DNA from: Pelagibius sp050330205
GTDB lineage: Bacteria; Pseudomonadota; Alphaproteobacteria; Kiloniellales; Kiloniellaceae
NCBI GenBank assembly: GCA_050330205.1
Contig: JBHJOA010000021.1
Coordinates: forward strand, 62,001-126,000
Length of the DNA: 64,000 nt
Reading direction: 5' to 3'
Positions 55,366-62,947 of this stretch are shown piece after piece. The position numbers were made by a program, and so were the translations under genes. The notes beneath the pieces were generated by a model. It did not search any database and was not told the origin of the DNA. It saw only the letters and a program-made list of their open reading frames with translations. The number at the start of each line of letters is the position of its first letter. The stretch's first letter is position 1.

Positions 55366-56631
55366 ATGATGACAGGATCAATCGGCCGCCGTGTGGTGCG
55401 GCTCGCGGCAGTGCTGGTCTTGGCGGGCTTCTCCGTCGGCTGCGCTTCCTCGCAGGGCCCCGGCGCGATGACGGCGCCGGCGGGCTACGGCAAGGACCCG
55501 GGCAGCCGGGCCGAGCGTCTCGTGCAGTATTGCGACCGTCTCGCCGACCAGGGCGAACTGGTCACCGCGCTGGGCCTCTGCGCGCGGGCGCACGAGGTCG
55601 ACCCGGACAACCCGGCGCCGCTGATGAAGGTCGCGACGATCCTGCAGGCGATGAACCGCCAGCAGGCCGCGGCGGAGACCTACGGTGTGCTGCTGGAGCG
55701 CCATCCGGGCCATCTCGAGGCGCGCTACAGCCTCAGCAAGATCTACATGGAAAGCGGCGATACGGCGCTGGCCTCGATCCACCTCAACCGGGCCATGACC
55801 ACCAATCCGGACGACCCGCGCGCCTACAACGCCCTCGGCATCCTGCGCGACCAGGAGGGCGAGCACGAGGCGGCGCAGGTGCTCTACCGCCAGGCCCTGG
55901 AGCGCGACCCGGCGAACGTCTCGGTGCGCAACAACCTCGGCCTGTCCCTGGCGCTGAACGGCAAGCGGGAAGAGGCCATCGACGTCCTGGCCGAACTGGC
56001 GGTCGATCCCGGTGCCGACCCGACGGTGCTGCGCAACCTCGAGGCGGCCTACGCCGCCCGGACCGTGGTGCCGGCGGAGATGGATGCCGAGCCTGAAGCC
56101 GAAGCGGCCCCTGAACTGACAGTTGGACCGGAAGCCGAACCGAAGGCCGAGCCGGCCGCCGCCGCGATCGCCGATCCGGCCGAGCCGGCAAGCGCCGAGC
56201 CGGTCTCGGCACCGGCGCCGCTGCGCGCGCCGCAGTCCGCGCCCAAGGCGCCGGAAGCCTCGACGCCGACGCCGCTCTACGTGCCGCCGGCGGCCTCCGG
56301 CAAGGTGCCGCCCGCCCAGTCCGGCGCCCGCGAGGTGAAGCCGGCGGAGCAGGGCGGCTCGGCGATCCTGGCCGCTGCCGAGCAGTTGCTGCGGGCACCG
56401 GCGCAGGCGGAGATCGTGCCGGCCGCGCCGGCCGCCGGCGAGCCGCCGCCCGCGGCGGCGCCGGAGCCGTCGCCGGCCGAAGACTTCGGCAGCGTCGAGA
56501 TCGAGGGCCCGAACCACGACCTCCTCGCCGACGCCGACGCCGGCCCGGGCGCGGCCCCGGAAGCCGACAGCGATTCCTTCATCGATCAGCTCAGCCTGCT
56601 GCTGCTCGAGGGCGCTGACCCCAGCGTTTGA
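55366..56631 (+). CDS. TPR-repeat lipoprotein, TadD-like
   Basis: 421 residues. The signal peptide LAAVLVLAGFSVGCASSQGP has a lipobox (Cys26). TPR helices cover about 50-230 (LVTALGLCARAHEVDPDNPA, YGVLLERHPGHLEARYSLSK, YNALGILRDQEGEHEAAQVL, VSVRNNLGLSLALNGKREEA). The C-terminal half (about 250-421) is Ala/Pro/Glu-rich and disordered. TadD-type lipoproteins help assemble Flp/tight-adherence pili, but no tad genes are visible here. Starts at 55366 or 55369. Confidence 0.85.
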   Translation: MMTGSIGRRVVRLAAVLVLAGFSVGCASSQGPGAMTAPAGYGKDPGSRAERLVQYCDRLADQGELVTALGLCARAHEVDPDNPAPLMKVATILQAMNRQQAAAETYGVLLERHPGHLEARYSLSKIYMESGDTALASIHLNRAMTTNPDDPRAYNALGILRDQEGEHEAAQVLYRQALERDPANVSVRNNLGLSLALNGKREEAIDVLAELAVDPGADPTVLRNLEAAYAARTVVPAEMDAEPEAEAAPELTVGPEAEPKAEPAAAAIADPAEPASAEPVSAPAPLRAPQSAPKAPEASTPTPLYVPPAASGKVPPAQSGAREVKPAEQGGSAILAAAEQLLRAPAQAEIVPAAPAAGEPPPAAAPEPSPAEDFGSVEIEGPNHDLLADADAGPGAAPEADSDSFIDQLSLLLLEGADPSV

Positions 56632-56655
56632 TGCGCCAACTGCCGGCGCAAAAGG

Positions 56656-56687
56656 AAAGCCCCGCTCCACGGAGCGGGGCTTTTTCT
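56656..56687 (+). terminator. terminator between the TPR and crystallin-like genes
   Basis: AAAGCCCCGCTCC / GGAGCGGGGCTTT, nearly perfect, with a T-run (TTTTTCTTT) on the right and AAAAGGAAA on the left. It can serve both convergent genes. Confidence 0.85.
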
Positions 56688-56711
56688 TTGGCCGTCGAAG
56701 TTCTCAGGCGA

Positions 56712-58133
56712 TCACCGCGTGCAGGTGATCTCCTCGAAGCCGTCGCAGAGGTACTTGTCGCAGATGCCGCCATTGCCGATGAACACCGTCGGATAGAGGG
56801 CGCCGATGTTCTCCTCCTGGTTCCACCGCGAGGCGCGCGTGAAGCCGCGGGCCTCGCACCAGGCGTTGGCCGCCGGCTCGCCACAGCCCTGGCCGTCGGC
56901 GAGGCAGTAGTTCAGGCGGTAGACCTGGTGCACCGGGAAGCGGAAGGTTTCCTCCTGCGGGCCGACCGGCCGGCTCGGGGCCGGCGCCGGCTGCGGGGCG
57001 AGCTGCGGCATCGGCTGCAGGGCCTGTTGCTGCGGCTGGGCGGGGGCGCTCGGCGGCGCCGGCTGCAGGCCGCCGGCCGGCGGGGCGCTCAGCGGCTGCT
57101 GCGCCGCCGGCTGCTGCGCCGTCGGCTGCTGCGGCTGTGTGGGGACGACCGTCGGTTCTACCGGTGCGGGCGAGGGCACCATGACGGTGCCGGCGGCGGG
57201 GCCCGGCGTGGGCGTGGGCGCCGGGGCGGCCTCGGCGGTCTCCGGCGCGTCCGCCAGGTAGCGGTCGAGCGGGCCGCGCTGGTAGCGGATCGACACCGAG
57301 CGCGCCCGGCGGTCGAAGTCGAACTCGGAGAGGCGGTAGTTGGCCGGGCGTCCGTCCTTGATGCCGGGCAGGGTGATCGAGGCGCCGCTGCAGCCGGGGC
57401 CGTCGAAGACGGTCAGGATGAAGCGGTGGTCGCCACCCTGGTAGCCGCGGCTGAACGCCTGCGGCAGCAGGGCATAGGCCTCGGTGACGCGGTCGAAGCG
57501 CGGCGCGTCGGGGCCGGCGCCGTGGGCGCGCGACGGCGCCGAGAGGTCGGTGCAGGCTTCCCGCTGCGGCGGGTTGGGCACCGGGATGACGATGCGGTTG
57601 AAGTAGCTCTGGTCGGCCGAGCGCTCGCAGGCGCGGTTGTAGTAGCTGCGCCGCTCCAGCAGCAGGAAGCCCGGCGGCGGCCCGACATCGCGGCGGTAGG
57701 CGATGACCGAGGAATAGTCGCCGTCGGCGGTCTCGGCAGTCTCGTAGGCCTGGTCGGTGGCGTAGGGCGGCTCGAAGTCGGCGGTGAGGCCGAGCCACCA
57801 GGCGTCGGCATCCTCATGGGTGCCGACGTTGGGGCCGCAGGCGTCGTCGCGGCTGGCGAAGTAGGGGCGCTGGAACAGGATCACGCCCACCTGCGGGTCG
57901 GCGCGCAGCGAGGCGATCTTCTCGTTCAGCTCGTCGCCGACGAAGGGGATCGCCGCGTAGGGCTGGTCGGGCGCCAGCGTCAGGGTCTTCGACTCGCCGG
58001 TGAAGTTGGGCCCGGTGAAAAAGGTGACGCCGGCCGCCGCCGGTGCAGCCGGAGCCTCCGGCTGCGCTTCCTGGGCCGCGAGGCCGGCCGGCAGCAGCAG
58101 AGCCGCGGCGGCACAGAGCGGCCAGCGCGCCAT
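56712..58133 (-). CDS. secreted protein with beta/gamma-crystallin-like domains
   Basis: 473 residues from the ATG at 58133. After a signal peptide (WPLCAAAALLLPAGLAAQ) come crystallin-like Greek-key segments: VTFFTGPNFTGESKTLTLAP (about 36-95), then VILFQRPYFASRD, GFLLLERRSYYNR and FILTVFDGPGCSGASITLPG. About 100 residues of Pro/Gln/Ala linker (about 295-400) lead to a Cys-rich C-terminal module (LNYCLADGQGCGEPAANAWC ... GNGGICDKYLCDGFEEITCT). Microbial crystallin-like proteins often bind calcium. The role is unknown. Confidence 0.7.
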   Translation of the reverse strand: MARWPLCAAAALLLPAGLAAQEAQPEAPAAPAAAGVTFFTGPNFTGESKTLTLAPDQPYAAIPFVGDELNEKIASLRADPQVGVILFQRPYFASRDDACGPNVGTHEDADAWWLGLTADFEPPYATDQAYETAETADGDYSSVIAYRRDVGPPPGFLLLERRSYYNRACERSADQSYFNRIVIPVPNPPQREACTDLSAPSRAHGAGPDAPRFDRVTEAYALLPQAFSRGYQGGDHRFILTVFDGPGCSGASITLPGIKDGRPANYRLSEFDFDRRARSVSIRYQRGPLDRYLADAPETAEAAPAPTPTPGPAAGTVMVPSPAPVEPTVVPTQPQQPTAQQPAAQQPLSAPPAGGLQPAPPSAPAQPQQQALQPMPQLAPQPAPAPSRPVGPQEETFRFPVHQVYRLNYCLADGQGCGEPAANAWCEARGFTRASRWNQEENIGALYPTVFIGNGGICDKYLCDGFEEITCTR

Positions 58134-58451
58134 CCGGCGCGGCGCCCGCGTGCCTCCCGCGGCCGGTCCGGGCCGATCTTTCAGTCGCCCGCCGTCATGC
58201 CCAATACACCCGAAACGCCCAAAACCCATCGTCAATGATCCCCTCTTCGACAGGCCATGCGGCCCGCCTCGGCTTTTTCAATCATAGTCGGCGGCCTTCC
58301 CCCGGCGCGACTTCGTCTCGGCCCGGTACGGTCCATAGTGCTACTGTGCCCGGCGGAGTCCCGGCCAGCAGATATGGACAGCTCCGGTCGCGTTCCGCAC
58401 ACTGCCGCCGCCGCCTGCACTCTCGCCAATTCCTGCCCGCGCCGCAAGACC
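58134..58451. other. gap between the crystallin-like gene and cobU
   Basis: The 318 bases must hold two divergent promoters. No tRNA, repeat family or terminator is evident. A B12-riboswitch upstream of cobU was looked for and not found. Confidence 0.5.
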
Positions 58452-58985
58452 ATGACCGCACCAGAACTGCCGCCCGTTACCCTCGTCCTGGGCGGTGCCC
58501 GCTCCGGCAAGTCGACCCATGCCGAACGCCTCGCCGAGGCCCGGCCGGGCGCCTGCGTCTACCTGGCGACGGCCACCGCCGGCGACGCCGAGATGGCCGC
58601 GCGCATCGCCGAGCACCGCCGGCGCCGCGGCGGGCGCTGGCGCACCCACGAGGAGCCGCTCGACCTCGCGGGCGCCCTGGAGGCCGTCGCGAAGGCCGAT
58701 GCGGTGGTGGTGGTGGATTGCCTGACTCTGTGGCTTTCCAATGTGATGTTCGCCGATCTTGATGTGGAAAATGAATGTGAAAGACTGCTCGCCGCGCTGC
58801 CGCGACTGGCCGGGCCGGTGGTCTTCGTCTCCAACGAGGTCGGCCTCGGCATCGTCCCCGACAACGCGCTGGCGCGGCGCTTCCGCGACGAGGCCGGCCG
58901 CCTCAACCAGGCCGTCGCCGCGGCGGCGCAGAGCGTGGTCTTCCTGGCCGCCGGCCTGCCCCTGGTGCTGAAGCGGCCCGGCTGA
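58452..58985 (+). CDS. cobU: bifunctional adenosylcobinamide kinase / adenosylcobinamide-phosphate guanylyltransferase
   Basis: 177 residues (also called cobP). Walker A is GGARSGKST, from residue 14. The family features follow: ACVYLATATAGDAEMAARIA, EHRRRRGGRWRTHEEP (with the guanylyl-accepting His), VVVDCLTLWLSNVMF and VVFVSNEVGLGIVPDNALAR. It activates cobinamide late in B12 synthesis. It is convergent with cobD; the stops are 3 bases apart. Confidence 0.95.
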   Translation: MTAPELPPVTLVLGGARSGKSTHAERLAEARPGACVYLATATAGDAEMAARIAEHRRRRGGRWRTHEEPLDLAGALEAVAKADAVVVVDCLTLWLSNVMFADLDVENECERLLAALPRLAGPVVFVSNEVGLGIVPDNALARRFRDEAGRLNQAVAAAAQSVVFLAAGLPLVLKRPG

Positions 58986-58988
58986 GGG

Positions 58989-59984
58989 TCACGCCAGCAG
59001 CAAGGCGGCGATAACGGCGGCGAAGACCAGGGTGCCGGCGGCGAGGTAGAGGTCGAGCACCCGGCCCAGGTCCGCCGCCGTCACGGCGCGGCGACCGTCG
59101 CCCATCCAGTGGTCCTCGACCGTCCGTCCGCCGTACTGCCGCGGCCCGGCGAGGGCGAGGCCGAGGGCGCCGGCGACCGCCGCCTCCTGCCAGCCGGCGT
59201 TGGGCGAGCGGTGCCGCGGCGCGTCGCGCCACATGGCCCGCCAGGCGCCGCCGGCGCTGGCCCCGGGCAACGCCAGCGCCGCTGCCACGAACAGCAAGCC
59301 GGCGAGGCGGGCCGGCAGGAAGTTCACGGCGTCGTCGAGGCGGGCGGCGACCTTGCCGAAGGCCTCAAAGCGGGCGTCGCGGTGGCCGATCATGCTGTCC
59401 AGGGTATTTACCGCCTTGTAGGCGAAGAGCCCTGGCAGGCCCAGCAGCAGGAACCAGAACACCGGCGCCACGAAGCCGTCGGAGAAGTTCTCGGCGGCGG
59501 ACTCCGCGACGGCCCGCGCCACCCCGGCGGCATCGAGGCTGGCCGGGTCGCGGCCGACGATATGGCTGACCGCCACGCGCGCGGCCTCCAGGCTCTCGCC
59601 GAGGCCCCGGGCGACGGCGCGCACGGCATCGTAGAGGCCGCGGAAGGCGAGCAGGCTGCTGGCCACCAGGCCTTCGAGGATCCAACCGAACGGCAGGCCG
59701 GCCAGCAGCAGATGCAGCAGCGCGCCGAGGCCGCCGGCCGCCGTCACCACGATCAGCGTGCAAAGGGCGCCAAGCAGGATGCGCCGGCCACGCGACAGGT
59801 GCTGGCGGTTGAGGGCGCGGGACAGGGCGCCGATGCCGCGGCCGATCACGGCCACCGGATGCGGCAGCAGGCGGTAGAGCCAGCGCGGGTCGCCGGCCAC
59901 GAGATCGATGGCCATCGCCAGCAGCAGGACCGCGAGGAGGCTCGCCGGCGCCCAGCCGCCGGTCATCAGGAGGTTGCCCAGCAT
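58989..59984 (-). CDS. cobD: adenosylcobinamide-phosphate synthase
   Basis: 331 residues (cbiB/cobD family), several membrane segments. LLAMAIDLVAGDPRWLYRLL, PHPVAVIGRGI, VGRDPASLDAAGVARAVAES and AAENFSDGFVAPVFWFLLLG, then AYKAVNTLDSMIGHRDARFE, are diagnostic. It attaches the aminopropanol arm to the corrin ring. It follows two paralogous exported-protein genes by 4 bases, so they probably share a transcript. The usual cobC neighbour is absent. Confidence 0.95.
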   Translation of the reverse strand: MLGNLLMTGGWAPASLLAVLLLAMAIDLVAGDPRWLYRLLPHPVAVIGRGIGALSRALNRQHLSRGRRILLGALCTLIVVTAAGGLGALLHLLLAGLPFGWILEGLVASSLLAFRGLYDAVRAVARGLGESLEAARVAVSHIVGRDPASLDAAGVARAVAESAAENFSDGFVAPVFWFLLLGLPGLFAYKAVNTLDSMIGHRDARFEAFGKVAARLDDAVNFLPARLAGLLFVAAALALPGASAGGAWRAMWRDAPRHRSPNAGWQEAAVAGALGLALAGPRQYGGRTVEDHWMGDGRRAVTAADLGRVLDLYLAAGTLVFAAVIAALLLA

Positions 59985-59988
59985 GGCG

Positions 59989-60483
59989 TCAGTGCAGCGC
60001 TTCCGCCTGCTTCATCGAGAGCCGGCGCGAGTGCCGTGACGGCGGGACGCCTGCCTCCTGCGAGTGCAGCCGCTCGTGGGCATCGATCAGCTTGCGAAGC
60101 AGGGTGCCGAGGGGCGCCCTGCCGCGCTGTTCGGCGGGTACGGCGAAGGCGGCTAGGTCGGCGCGGGTCAGGTCGTCGGCGATCACCGCCTCGACGATCG
60201 CCGCGCAGAAGGCGGCGCGGGTGTCCTCCTCGGGCAGGTCGAAGAAGCCGGCGAAGAAGCCCCGGTAGGCGAAGGCGTCGGAACGCTGGCCGAGGGAGAG
60301 CTGGCAGGCCACCTGCGCGGCCAGACGATCTTCCGGGCTCTCCCGCACCGCTTCGAGGATTCCAGCGAGCCCGCCGCTTGGCGCCGGTGGCGCCGTACCC
60401 GGCGCCGCGGCGCAGCCTGCGAGGAACGCCACAAGGCCCAGCAGCACCGTGCCCCGGCGCGCGATCGAGGCGGCCGTCGTCAT
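59989..60483 (-). CDS. exported lipoprotein of unknown function, paralogue of the upstream gene
   Basis: 164 residues. The signal peptide VLLGLVAFLAGCAAAPG has a lipobox (Cys24). The mature part, SPEDRLAAQVACQLSLGQRS, FAYRGFFAGFFDLPEEDTRA, AFCAAIVEAVIADDLTRADL and FAVPAEQRGRAPLGTLLRKL, is all-helical. The FFxLPEEDTRAAFCAAIVEA block matches FLEVPGSDALAALCRAIVGG of the next gene. No family recognised. It overlaps the upstream gene (ATGA) and precedes cobD by 4 bases. Confidence 0.7.
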   Translation of the reverse strand: MTTAASIARRGTVLLGLVAFLAGCAAAPGTAPPAPSGGLAGILEAVRESPEDRLAAQVACQLSLGQRSDAFAYRGFFAGFFDLPEEDTRAAFCAAIVEAVIADDLTRADLAAFAVPAEQRGRAPLGTLLRKLIDAHERLHSQEAGVPPSRHSRRLSMKQAEALH

Positions 60484-60947
60484 GGCGCATCGCCTTCCGC
60501 GTCGGCGGACCGGTCCGCCCCGAGCGGATCCCGGCGCAGGTGGGCGAAATAGACCGCGCGCAGCAGGCTGCCGGCATCGAAGGCCTGGGTCGCCGCGCTT
60601 TCCGGATCGTTCATCCGACTCAGGATCTCGGCGGTGATGCTGCCGTCCCGGAGGCCGCCGACGATGGCGCGGCAGAGTGCCGCGAGCGCGTCGCTGCCGG
60701 GGACCTCGAGGAAGGTGGTCATCACCTCCGTGAGAATCTCCGCATCCTCGGAGCCGGTCAGCGAGGCGAGGCAGGCCTGGCTGACCGTCTCCGCGTCGAT
60801 CGTGCCCGCCCTCAGGCCGTCGATGGCCCGCATCGCGTCCTCGTCGAGCACCGGGCTGCCCGGCGCGGCACCGGGCAGCAGCACAAGCGACAGGGCGCCC
60901 GTCAGGGCGAGGGCGAAGCCATTACTCCGCAGCCGTTGCCGTATCAC
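60480..60947 (-). CDS. exported protein of unknown function, first of a paralogous pair
   Basis: 155 residues. A signal peptide (FALALTGALSLVLLPGAAPG) precedes a helical domain: SQACLASLTGSEDAEILTEV, MTTFLEVPGSDALAALCRAI and VGGLRDGSITAEILSRM, followed by SLLRAVYFAHLRRDPLG. It is about the same size as the following lipoprotein and shares its conserved Cys-Ala core and spacing. No family recognised. Its stop overlaps the next start. The region upstream (60948-61040) is the gap to the desulfhydrase. Confidence 0.7.
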   Translation of the reverse strand: MIRQRLRSNGFALALTGALSLVLLPGAAPGSPVLDEDAMRAIDGLRAGTIDAETVSQACLASLTGSEDAEILTEVMTTFLEVPGSDALAALCRAIVGGLRDGSITAEILSRMNDPESAATQAFDAGSLLRAVYFAHLRRDPLGADRSADAEGDAP

Positions 60948-61040
60948 GCGCTCCGCTCTCCTTTACCCAAGCGGCCTGCAACCGAGGCTAGCAGAAATCC
61001 CATGGCGCCGGAACGCCCTCCGGCCCCACCCGACATGCGC

Positions 61041-62051
61041 TCAATCCTCCAGCGCTTGGCGGTAGGGGAAGAGGGCGGGAGTGCCGCCGGTGTGCAGGAA
61101 GACGACGGTGTCGTCCGTCGCGAAGGCGCCGGCGCCGACGAGGCCGATGAGGCCGGCCATTGCCTTGCCGCTGTAGACCGGGTCGAGCAGCAGGCCTTCC
61201 AGCTGCGCGGTACGCGTCACCGCTTCGCGCATGGCGGCGGTCGGCAGGCCGTAAGCCTCGCCGGCATAGCCGCTCTCCAGGATCACCTTCTCGGCCGGGA
61301 ACTCACCGGGTAGCGCCAGGCGCCTCCAGACCTCCGAGGCGAGGCGCCGCACCTCGGCGGCCACCGCCTCCGGGTGGGCGTCGACGTCGATGCCGATGAC
61401 CTTGACCGCCGGGTCGAGGGCCGCGAAGCCGGCGGCGAGGCCGGCCTGGGTGCCGCCGCTGGAGCAGGCATGCACCACGGCGGCGATGCGCAGGCCCTGC
61501 GCGCGTGCCTGGGCGGCCAGCTCCGCCGCCGCCGCAACGTAGCCGAGGGCGCCGACGGCGTTGGAGCCGCCGGTCGGGATCTGGTAGGGGCGGTGCCCGG
61601 CGCGGCGCAGCGACTCTGCCAGCACCTCCATGGCGGCGGCGCGGTCGGTGCCGGCGTCGTGCAGCTGCACCCTGGCGCCGAACAGGCGGTCGAGCTGGAT
61701 GTTGCCGGTCAGTTCGTAGTCCGGCCCGCCCCAGGGCACCACCCGGGTCAGCACCAGTTCGCAGGCGAGCCCGAGCCTGGCGGCGGCGGCGGTCTGGCGC
61801 ACGTGGTTGGACTGCACGCCGCCGGTGGTGATCACGGTGTCGGCCCCTCGCGCCCGCGCGTCGGCCATCAGGAATTCCAGCTTGCGCGTCTTGTTGCCGC
61901 CGAGCCCGAGGCCGGTGCAATCGTCGCGCTTCACCAGGATGCGCGGCCCCTGCAGCGCCTCGGTAAGGCGCGGCAGCGGCTCCAGCGGTGTCGGCAGGTG
62001 GGCGAGGGCTAGCTTCTCGATCGAGGCCAGCGCCCCCAGGAGGTCGCTCAT
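61041..62051 (-). CDS. PLP-dependent D-cysteine desulfhydrase / ACC deaminase family enzyme
   Basis: 336 residues, fold-type II. CTGLGLGGNKTRKLEFLMAD holds the PLP Lys. VITTGGVQSNHVRQTAAAAR, IPTGGSNAVGALGYVAAAAE and VVHACSSGGTQAGLAAGFAA complete the site. The family includes D-cysteine desulfhydrase (DcyD) and ACC deaminase; this sequence looks nearer to DcyD, but the substrate needs residue-level comparison. It is on the same strand as ppa, 6 bases after its stop. Confidence 0.88.
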   Translation of the reverse strand: MSDLLGALASIEKLALAHLPTPLEPLPRLTEALQGPRILVKRDDCTGLGLGGNKTRKLEFLMADARARGADTVITTGGVQSNHVRQTAAAARLGLACELVLTRVVPWGGPDYELTGNIQLDRLFGARVQLHDAGTDRAAAMEVLAESLRRAGHRPYQIPTGGSNAVGALGYVAAAAELAAQARAQGLRIAAVVHACSSGGTQAGLAAGFAALDPAVKVIGIDVDAHPEAVAAEVRRLASEVWRRLALPGEFPAEKVILESGYAGEAYGLPTAAMREAVTRTAQLEGLLLDPVYSGKAMAGLIGLVGAGAFATDDTVVFLHTGGTPALFPYRQALED

Positions 62052-62057
62052 CGCCGG

Positions 62058-62594
62058 CTACTTCTCGGCGGCCTCGGCGGCGCGGATCGCCGCCTCGATC
62101 ATGCGGCAGGCCTCGTCGGCCTCGCCCCAGCGCTTGATCTCGACCCACTTGTTGCGCTCCAGGTCCTTGTAGTGGGCGAAGAAATGGGCGATCTGGTCGA
62201 GCAGGATCTGCGGCAGGCCGCGATAGGAGGAGAGGTTGGTGTAGAAGGGATGCAGGTCGTCGACCGGCACCGTCAGCACCTTTTCGTCCTCGCCTGCCTC
62301 GTCCTCCATGATCAGCACGCCGATCGGCCGCACCCGCACCACGGCGCCGGGAATCACCGGAATGGTGTTGGCGATCAGCACGTCCACCGGGTCGCCGTCG
62401 TTGGCGAGGGTGTGCGGGATGAAGCCGTAGTTCAGCGGATACTGCATCGAGGTGTGCAGGAAGCGGTCGACGAAGATGGCGCCGGAGTCCTTGTCCATCT
62501 CGTATTTCACGGGATGCGCCCCCAGCGGCACCTCGATGATGGCGTTCAGGTCCCAGGGCGGGTTCTTGCCGATTGGAATTTTGCGGATATCCAA
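62058..62594 (-). CDS. ppa: inorganic pyrophosphatase, soluble class I
   Basis: 178 residues. NAIIEVPLGAHPVKYEMDKD, DRFLHTSMQYPLNYGFIPHT, DGDPVDVLIANTIPVIPGAV and EDEAGEDEKVLTVPVDDLHP carry the Asp cluster that binds Mg2+ and PPi. It is the cytosolic PPi-hydrolysing enzyme, working beside the membrane proton-pumping HppA. It is divergent from the sensor gene at 62948. Confidence 0.97.
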   Translation of the reverse strand: MDIRKIPIGKNPPWDLNAIIEVPLGAHPVKYEMDKDSGAIFVDRFLHTSMQYPLNYGFIPHTLANDGDPVDVLIANTIPVIPGAVVRVRPIGVLIMEDEAGEDEKVLTVPVDDLHPFYTNLSSYRGLPQILLDQIAHFFAHYKDLERNKWVEIKRWGEADEACRMIEAAIRAAEAAEK

Positions 62595-62947
62595 CGATTT
62601 CTCCTCGTTCCCGGCGGTCTCTGCCTCTTTTTTCGCCCCGGCAGCGGCCGCCTCTCTTTACGAATTGTTAACGCGCCGAGCCTATTAATAAACCGTTAGC
62701 GCGGTCTGCCGCACTGACAGGAAAGATCAGGTCAAACAACTGATTTAAAAAGCAAATTCGCCTCTACTTTTTGTCACGACCGGGAGCCGGCGTGACGGAT
62801 TGCCCGCCAGGGGGCGGCGGGTCGGGGTGAAGATACATTAACTTTGGCTCTTTGCACCTCCCGGCGCAATTCGTCCGGGGGCGGGCGCGGCGGGAGACCC
62901 GGGGGGCTTGCCCTTTCCGATCCTTCCGGCGGCGCCGCGGCCAGGCG
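62595..62947. other. divergent gap between ppa and the PAS sensor gene
   Basis: The 353 bases include an AT-rich half (62640-62770: GTTAACGCGCC, CTATTAATAAACCGTTAGCG, TTTAAAAAGC) that probably contains the ppa and sensor promoters. No gene, repeat family or terminator is evident. Confidence 0.4.

Noticed and set aside
58134..58451. Cobalamin riboswitch upstream of cobU
   Set aside because: A TGCTACTG-like stretch and a GGAGTCCC are present, but the B12-box and the conserved paired arms are not. No convincing fold could be drawn.
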